A program made the translations under genes and the position numbers. Of a DNA stretch of 10,595 nt, positions 5,925 to 10,595 are shown one piece after another (position 1 is the first letter of the stretch; the number at the start of each line of letters is the position of its first letter). The stretch is taken from positions 1-10,595 of the forward strand of contig NCRO01000129.1 in NCBI GenBank assembly GCA_002849045.2, written 5' to 3'. Source of the stretch: Candidatus Sediminicultor secundus. Its GTDB lineage: Bacteria; Atribacterota; JS1; SB-45; 34-128. Below the pieces are notes generated by a model. It searched no databases. It saw nothing but the letters and a program-made list of their open reading frames with translations, and was not told the DNA's origin.

Positions 5925-6695
5925 TTATAAATCAACTGATTGAATCCATTTATAAAGTTTTTCATAAGTAAAACTTTTTTCTTTTACAAAAAACTCAAAT
6001 CCTACAAATCCTGAATAAACTTTAGAGAGTTCTCTAAGAATAAATTTGAAGTCAAGTTCTCCGATCCAAGGTTCACATCTGTAAGGAACATTTGCTACAT
6101 GAATATATCCTATAAATTGGTGATATTTTTGCATAGTTTCTAAGACATTTCCCTCCATAATCTGCATATGGTAAATATCATAAAGTATTTTAAGATGCTC
6201 AGAATTTATCGACTGAATCAACTCAAGGGTTATTGGAAGATTATCTAAAAAATAATTTTTATGGTCTTTTAAAGAGTTTAGTGGTTCAATCACCAACATA
6301 ATGTCTCTCTTTTTAGCAACCTCAACAAGAACTCTAAGATTATCATATAAGCGAAGTAATTTTTTTTCACTGCTTAGTGAATTAGTTTTTACGCTTCCAT
6401 CACCCTCTAATATATCTGATAATAACATAATGCGGTCACATTTTAATCTCTTTGCTATATCGATAGATGTATTTATTTCCTGGATAACTTTTTCTTTATT
6501 ATCTAAAGTTAAAGATGATATTCTATTCCCGCTAAAATTTGAAACTTTCAAACGGCTATCCATAATTAAATTAAAATCTTTATCTCGCCAATCCCAGAAT
6601 TCAATAAATTTAAATCCTGCCTGTTTTATTTTTTCAAGTTTCTCCTTTAAATTATCTTTGGGATATATTGAGTCTATACATAACGAAAACTGCAT
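5925..6695 (-). CDS. Hydroxypyruvate isomerase-like TIM-barrel sugar isomerase/epimerase
   Basis: A 256-residue protein of the AP-endonuclease-2/xylose-isomerase-like TIM barrel family. Marks run in order: FIEFWDWRDKD (30-40), LVIEPLN (134-140), ILYDIYHMQIMEGN (170-183), GYIHVANVPYRCEPWIGELDF (about 196-216) and GFEFF (232-236). E137, D173, H199 and E234 are the expected metal ligands. The YDIYHMQIMEGN block is typical of hydroxypyruvate isomerase (Hyi) and its relatives, which act on varied keto sugars. The ATG follows AAAGGAAAA. It lies 44 bases after the UroD-like gene and before iolG. Because the iolO-like gene at 787-945 is broken, this enzyme is a candidate to act on 5-keto-L-gluconate or another inositol product. 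It is clearly not an IolO orthologue by its N-terminus. The exact substrate is unknown. Confidence 0.78.
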   Translation of the reverse strand: MQFSLCIDSIYPKDNLKEKLEKIKQAGFKFIEFWDWRDKDFNLIMDSRLKVSNFSGNRISSLTLDNKEKVIQEINTSIDIAKRLKCDRIMLLSDILEGDGSVKTNSLSSEKKLLRLYDNLRVLVEVAKKRDIMLVIEPLNSLKDHKNYFLDNLPITLELIQSINSEHLKILYDIYHMQIMEGNVLETMQKYHQFIGYIHVANVPYRCEPWIGELDFKFILRELSKVYSGFVGFEFFVKEKSFTYEKLYKWIQSVDL

Positions 6696-6739
6696 TTCTT
6701 TTCCTTTTCATAATATTTGAATTAATTTAAATATTTTTA

Positions 6740-7999
6740 TTAAAATTTAAATTCCTTTACAGTTTGAAACATTGCTACAAGATTTTCAATAGGAACTTTT
6801 GACTGAATGTTGTGAACGGTGTTAAATACAAAACCCCCTTCCTTCCCAAATATCTGGCAACGTTTGTTGACTTCTCTTCTTACCTCTTCAGGGGTACCAA
6901 AGGGAAGCGTCCTCTGTGTGTCTACTCCACCACCCCAGAATACCAATTTATCTCCGTATCTTTCCTTTAACATTTTGGGATCCATATCTTTAGCTGAAGT
7001 CTGAACAGGATTTAAAATATCTACTCCTGCTTCTGCAAAATCATCTAAAAAAGTGATGATAGAGCCACAACTATGATAAAAAGTCTTCCATGGTGTATTC
7101 TTGTGAATCCAATCATTTATCCTCTTATGAAAGGGTTTGTAAAACTCCCGATACATATCAGGTGATATAAAGGGGGCATTTTGAGTCCCAAAATCTGTTC
7201 CGCTAACCATAATTACATCTATTTTATTTCCTACTGCTTCATAAGAGAGTTTCAAATTTTTCAGGGCTATTTCACATTGCAATTCAAAGATTCCCTTTAT
7301 ATATTCGGGATATTCAATATGAGCGGTAATCCATCTTACCGGTTCCCTGATCCCCTTAGGATTTTTTATGGCTGGACCTGGTACCATAGCAATATCTCCA
7401 AAACTTGCATCTATAAATTCTCCGACAATACAAAGACCTGTATTTTTATATAGCTCATCTGCCCTGTTCTCTAAATACCTTAATGTTTCTTCAGAAAAAA
7501 TTGAATACTGCTGATTGACCCAATCCTCCGGATTTAAATTTCTCTCATCAAAAGGCTCCTGGCGTACTAAAAGGTCAAAATAATAACCTTCTCGGGGCAT
7601 CTTCGCACAAGGAGGAACTGAATTATCCCCTTGGGGATAAAGATAAATATTACCTCCATCGTCCCTTTTAGTAGTAAATTTTTCAGGCACTAATACTTTA
7701 GTATCATCAAATAGTTTCCATGACTTCCATCTCTCGTTTTTAAATCCAAATACATTGTTGGGAAGCCATAATCCAACAGTATCTATCCCTAATTTCTCTA
7801 TTACTTCCATATCAACTTCGCCAAGCATCTGAAAAGGATCGATTATCCTTACCGACTGATTCTTTAAACCAAGCGCTTCTCTTAATTTAAAATAAGTACT
7901 TGCCTGAATTCCGGTCACCAAAGTTGAACCTAAATCAAGAGGAATACGATCAGTTTTTTGATGATTAATGGCTTTTCTTACCCTTTCTCGAGAATTCAT
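6740..7999 (-). CDS. Uroporphyrinogen decarboxylase-family protein (MtaA/CmuA-like)
   Basis: A 419-residue protein of the UroD superfamily in the branch that includes corrinoid:coenzyme M-type methyltransferases, not haem-pathway UroD. The N-terminus has NSRERVRKAINHQKTDRIPLD (2-22), the standard opening of this branch. The core has GTDFGTQNAPFISPDMYREF (267-286), and H309-x-C311 in YHSCGSI is the zinc-binding pair seen in MtaA-type enzymes. GVDILNPVQTSA (325-336), WGGGVDTQ and VFNTVHNIQ follow, and H396 may be the third ligand where methyltransferases often have Cys. No corrinoid protein gene is in the window. Such proteins are often found beside sugar ABC transporters with unknown function. 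The ATG follows AGGAGA. It lies 51 bases after the ATPase gene and 44 before the Hyi-like gene, so it is probably co-transcribed with them. Demethylation of an O-methyl-inositol is one untested idea. Confidence 0.75.
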   Translation of the reverse strand: MNSRERVRKAINHQKTDRIPLDLGSTLVTGIQASTYFKLREALGLKNQSVRIIDPFQMLGEVDMEVIEKLGIDTVGLWLPNNVFGFKNERWKSWKLFDDTKVLVPEKFTTKRDDGGNIYLYPQGDNSVPPCAKMPREGYYFDLLVRQEPFDERNLNPEDWVNQQYSIFSEETLRYLENRADELYKNTGLCIVGEFIDASFGDIAMVPGPAIKNPKGIREPVRWITAHIEYPEYIKGIFELQCEIALKNLKLSYEAVGNKIDVIMVSGTDFGTQNAPFISPDMYREFYKPFHKRINDWIHKNTPWKTFYHSCGSIITFLDDFAEAGVDILNPVQTSAKDMDPKMLKERYGDKLVFWGGGVDTQRTLPFGTPEEVRREVNKRCQIFGKEGGFVFNTVHNIQSKVPIENLVAMFQTVKEFKF

Positions 8000-8050
8000 T
8001 AGTACATCTCCTAAAAATATGAGGAAAATTAGAAACCTTTGCTCCGGTTT

Positions 8051-8819
8051 TTAAGATTTTAATGTCTTTGTCATCTTTCCGGTGGCTATTATCTCTATAA
8101 TATCTTCCGGGCTGGCATCTTTTTTATAAACCTCTCCTATTTTTATCCCCTTGTCTAACATTACAAATCTTTCTGCAACAGGATAAACATGATACACATT
8201 GTGAGTGATAAAAATAACTGAAACCCCTGACTCGCTTGCTTTTTCTACCTGTCTAAGCACTTCCCTTGTTTCTCTAACTGATAAGGCCGCTAAAGGCTCA
8301 TCAAGGATAAGGAGCTTGACTTTAAAATGCATAGCTCTTCCTATTGATATTGCTTGTCTCTCTCCTCCGGATAAAATCGATACAAATTCATTTGGCGACC
8401 TTACCCTTACACCTAACCTGGTAACTGCTCTTTCACATTCTTCATTCATCTTTTTTTTTATCAAGTAAATATATCGGTCCCATTCTTCTGGTTGGTTCTC
8501 TTCCTAAAAAAAAGTTCCTGGAGATGCTCATTATATCTACCAAAGACAGTGCTTGATGAACTGTTTCAATCCCCTTTGCTCTCGCATCTTTTGGAGAGGA
8601 GAATTTTACTTCTTTATCTTCAAAATAAATCTTACCTCCATCTGGAGGGATTACACCGGCAAGGATCTTTATAAGAGTAGATTTACCTGCTCCATTATCT
8701 CCTAACAACCCCAAAATTTCTCCAGGTCGAATCTCAATACTTACCTTTTTCAATGCCTGAACTGCTCCAAAATTCTTTTCCATATCGACCATTTTTGCTA
8801 ATGATGTAACTTCCTGCAT
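8051..8819 (-). CDS. CUT2-type sugar ABC transporter ATP-binding protein, frameshifted
   Basis: A single-cassette ATPase (FrcA-like, not the doubled RbsA type) that would drive the importer made with the neighbouring permease and binding protein. The upstream part reads from ATG at 8819 (GGAGGG site upstream) with Walker A GDNGAGKST (40-48) and Q-loop Q89. It ends at a TGA just past a run of nine A (8459-8451). The downstream part continues in another frame with LSGGERQ (149-155), Walker B LLILDEP (D173, E174) and H-loop H206, down to TAA at 8051. Numbering assumes one A is removed. Doing so joins both parts into 255 residues with no gap, the normal size for this group. So the gene is whole except for one base. 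It may be a sequencing or assembly error, a fresh mutation, or a gene rescued by slippage. Walker B is followed by Leu where Thr is common. Confidence 0.8.
8451..8459 (-). other. A9 homopolymer at the frameshift
   Basis: Nine consecutive A (minus strand) sit exactly where the two halves of the ATPase gene change frame. Eight A would give Asp-Lys-Lys-Lys-Met-Asn-Glu-Glu and an uninterrupted gene. Runs of this length are common places for base-calling errors and for RNA polymerase slippage. Confidence 0.85.
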
Positions 8820-8841
8820 AAATTATGACCCTCCTTCACCT

Positions 8842-9834
8842 TTACATCTCTAAACGTCTAAGCTTAAGATTGATTGTTGCTGCTATTATTAAAATTGCTC
8901 CTACGAATGTTTGATACCAATAGGCAGGCGCTCCTATCATTACCAGACCAGTCCTCATCATACCCATGAGGAATGCTCCAAAAAATACTCCAATGATTGT
9001 TCCATAACCTCCGGTTAAGAAAGTCCCTCCGATAACCGCTGAGGCAATGGCTTCCAATTCCATTCCTGTTCCAAATGATGCGTTAGCAAGATTAAATCTA
9101 CTAATTACAATACAACCTGATAATGAGGCCATTAGAGATGATAACATAAAATTTGTTACTTTTACTTTATTTACATTTACTCCCATTGCCCTTGCTACTT
9201 CTTTCTTCCCACCAGTTGCAAATACCCAATTCCCATAACGTGTATTGGTAAGGACAAGTGAAAATAGCAAGGTGAGTAAAAAGAACCAGATATGAGAAGG
9301 CCGAAAACCATAACCTATAAATCGGGTCAATATAGTTGGCATAATGGCATCACTTGAATAACTAACCGATTCACCTCCGGTAACAGCCAAAAGTGATCCT
9401 CTTAAAAACAACATCATACCTAAAGTTGCTATAAATGAAGGGATCTGGGCTCGTAGGGTTATCATTCCATTACAAAAGCCAATAAAAGCTGCAAATGTCA
9501 AGGTAATAATGAAGGCTAATGGTGAATTAAAGCTATTTGCTAAGGTTACAAACAAAAAACCTGATAAGGCATAAACGCTGCTAACCGAAAGATCAAATTC
9601 TCCAGCGATCATTAAAAAAGCTACGCCGACCGCCATAATTCCTAATTCTGATACTATAGTAAGTATCCCGGTAAAATTACGTAAGGTTAAAAATTTTGAT
9701 GAAAAAACAGAAAAAATTGTAAATAATACCAGAAAGGCAATTATAACTCCAAATTCAGGCCACCTACGTATCTGAGAGAAACTTAAAAATTGCCCTCGAG
9801 TTTCAACCCCTATGTTATTTGTTGACTTTTCCAT
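8842..9834 (-). CDS. CUT2-type sugar ABC transporter permease (RbsC/FrcC-like)
   Basis: An inner-membrane channel subunit of 330 residues in the branched-chain/ribose permease family (BPD_transp_2). A short polar N-terminus is followed by about eight to ten hydrophobic segments, the first being VIIAFLVLFTIFSVF. The family motif appears as GVAFLMIAGEFDLSVSSVYA (GEIDLSVGS in relatives). The ATPase-contact stretch GNWVFATGGKKEVARAMGVN and the late AIASAVIGGTFLTGGYGTIIG are also typical. I place the start at ATG 9834-9832, five bases after AGGAGG, and not at the TTG one codon earlier, which would be too close to that site. It lies 22 bases before the ATPase gene and 95 bases after the binding-protein gene. 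The substrate is probably inositol or another cyclitol by context; family membership alone does not fix it. Confidence 0.9.
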   Translation of the reverse strand: MEKSTNNIGVETRGQFLSFSQIRRWPEFGVIIAFLVLFTIFSVFSSKFLTLRNFTGILTIVSELGIMAVGVAFLMIAGEFDLSVSSVYALSGFLFVTLANSFNSPLAFIITLTFAAFIGFCNGMITLRAQIPSFIATLGMMLFLRGSLLAVTGGESVSYSSDAIMPTILTRFIGYGFRPSHIWFFLLTLLFSLVLTNTRYGNWVFATGGKKEVARAMGVNVNKVKVTNFMLSSLMASLSGCIVISRFNLANASFGTGMELEAIASAVIGGTFLTGGYGTIIGVFFGAFLMGMMRTGLVMIGAPAYWYQTFVGAILIIAATINLKLRRLEM

Positions 9835-9862
9835 CAATTCCTCCTAATAGCTATTTTATATA

Positions 9863-9900
9863 ATATTGGGTGGTGTTACTTTTCAGACACCACCCAATAT
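9863..9900 (-). terminator. Strong stem-loop after the binding-protein gene
   Basis: ATATTGGGTGGTGT (9863-9876) pairs perfectly over 14 bases with ACACCACCCAATAT (9887-9900) around a ten-base loop. It starts about 29 bases after the stop codon of the binding-protein gene. On the minus strand the stem is followed by TATATAAAATAG, which is not a clean T run. It is therefore more likely an RNA-stabilising or partly terminating hairpin than a full terminator. Such hairpins are common after the first gene of binding-protein operons and raise its level over the permease. Confidence 0.7.
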
Positions 9901-9929
9901 ATCTAATTATCGTTCCTTCCAGTTAAGGT

Positions 9930-10595
9930 TTACCTGTATCCTTCTTTAACTAAATCCACCAAAGATGGTATATCCTCTGCAGTAATGGTTGCTGGTCCTG
10001 TGGACACTGGTGCCGGTGGAGGAATATAACCATACTTTGCACTTAAATAAGCAAATACTACTCCCAGGTAACCCTGCAGGTACTGTTGTTGATCCATAGT
10101 AAACATTACTTTACCTTCCTGGATGTATTCGAGTATCTTGGGAGAACTATCCATTTGGGCGATCTTTACATCTACTCCCACTTTTATTCCATCTGCTTCT
10201 AAACGTGGGATAATCGTCTCTGTACGAAGAGTATTTGAAGAGAAAATTGCATCAGTTTCGGGATGTGCCATTAAATATGCAGCTACCACCTCGGCTCCTT
10301 TAACTGCATCCTCGGTAATGTCCAGAGATTCTACAATCACGCCTTTTGCTTTCATGGTATCTATATAACCTCTTCCTCTTGCTTCAATGTTAGTAGCTCC
10401 TGGATGATGGTTTGCAAATATTGCGCGTTTGGGAGTAAATCTCTCTAATGTCTCCTGAGCTGCCTTAACTCCGATAAAATAGCTATCTTCACCAACATAA
10501 GTTAAAACAGGTATCCTATCTTCGGGGTCTCTAAGGTCTGGTGCATTGATCGCTACTATCGGTAGTCCTTTAGCAATCTCTGCTCGAAGGGTTTC
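9930..10595 (-). CDS. Sugar ABC transporter substrate-binding protein, C-terminal 221 residues
   Basis: Extracytoplasmic sugar-binding protein of the Peripla_BP_4 (ribose-binding-like) family. The frame is open without interruption to the right edge of the window, so the signal peptide and the first part of lobe 1 lie outside. Visible family marks are IVAINAPDLRDPEDRI, YVGEDSYFIGVKAAQETL, ANHHPGATNIEARGRGYIDT, DAIFSSNTLRTETIIPRLEA, and near the end MFTMDQQQYLQGYLGVVFAYL. The last is the usual ID-QQPYLQGY segment of rhizopine- and inositol-type or ribose-type binders. The stop at 9930-9932 is followed by a strong hairpin and then the permease gene, the standard order for CUT2 importers. Reading M at 10355 as the start would wrongly cut the domain. 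The ligand is unknown from sequence; inositol is suggested by context. Confidence 0.88.
   Translation of the reverse strand, partial: ETLRAEIAKGLPIVAINAPDLRDPEDRIPVLTYVGEDSYFIGVKAAQETLERFTPKRAIFANHHPGATNIEARGRGYIDTMKAKGVIVESLDITEDAVKGAEVVAAYLMAHPETDAIFSSNTLRTETIIPRLEADGIKVGVDVKIAQMDSSPKILEYIQEGKVMFTMDQQQYLQGYLGVVFAYLSAKYGYIPPPAPVSTGPATITAEDIPSLVDLVKEGYR

Noticed and set aside
6301..6720. 139-codon plus-strand frame
   Set aside because: It is the antisense shadow of the Hyi-like gene, whose metal-binding motifs are clear on the minus strand.
6724..6753. AATTTAAAT inverted pair near the end of the UroD-like gene
   Set aside because: It is made only of A and T in AT-rich sequence and overlaps the stop codon; chance is the simplest explanation.
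8000..8050. Possible terminator between ATPase and UroD-like genes (AAACC...GGTTT)
   Set aside because: The stem is only five base pairs and no T run follows, so co-transcription is more likely.

Overview
The window looks like AT-rich bacterial chromosome in which every recognisable gene is read leftward, on the minus strand. The best guess for the host is an anaerobic, possibly thermophilic lineage such as Atribacterota or a relative of Thermotogae. This rests on AGA- and AAA-rich low-GC coding, clear AGGAGG-type ribosome binding sites, and an inositol pathway of the kind worked out in Thermotoga maritima. The taxonomic guess is inference.

Layout in transcription order, from high to low coordinates. 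(1) 10595-8051 encodes a CUT2-type (ribose/fructose-like) sugar ABC importer. It has a binding protein whose N-terminus lies outside the window, a permease, and a short ATPase split by one extra base in a run of nine A. A perfect 14-bp hairpin separates the binding protein from the permease. (2) 7999-5925 encodes a UroD/MtaA-like protein and a hydroxypyruvate-isomerase-like TIM barrel. (3) A 148-bp gap with inverted repeats is followed by 5776-1344: iolG, a LacI-family regulator, iolM and iolN. (4) 1343-946 is an island of palindromes, 7-bp degenerate tandem repeats and a probable relic of an IS200/IS605-type omega RNA. (5) 945-787 is the first 52 codons of an iolO-like gene and nothing more. 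(6) 402-259 is the N-terminal DNA-binding part of an IclR-type regulator, cut short, behind a strong sigma70-like promoter. (7) 231-1 is the start of eda (KDPG aldolase), running off the left edge.

Proposed working: the ABC importer brings in inositol or a related cyclitol. IolG oxidises it to scyllo-inosose, IolM oxidises that to the diketone, and IolN opens the ring to 5-keto-L-gluconate. IolO would epimerise this to D-tagaturonate, which enters the hexuronate route that ends in KDPG and Eda. The IolO step is the one that is visibly broken here. An intact copy elsewhere, or the Hyi-like protein at 5925-6695, may supply it. The UroD/MtaA-like gene has no place in the known pathway and is the most open functional question. 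The 3' end of the cluster looks like a decaying region holding two truncated genes and several repeat families.
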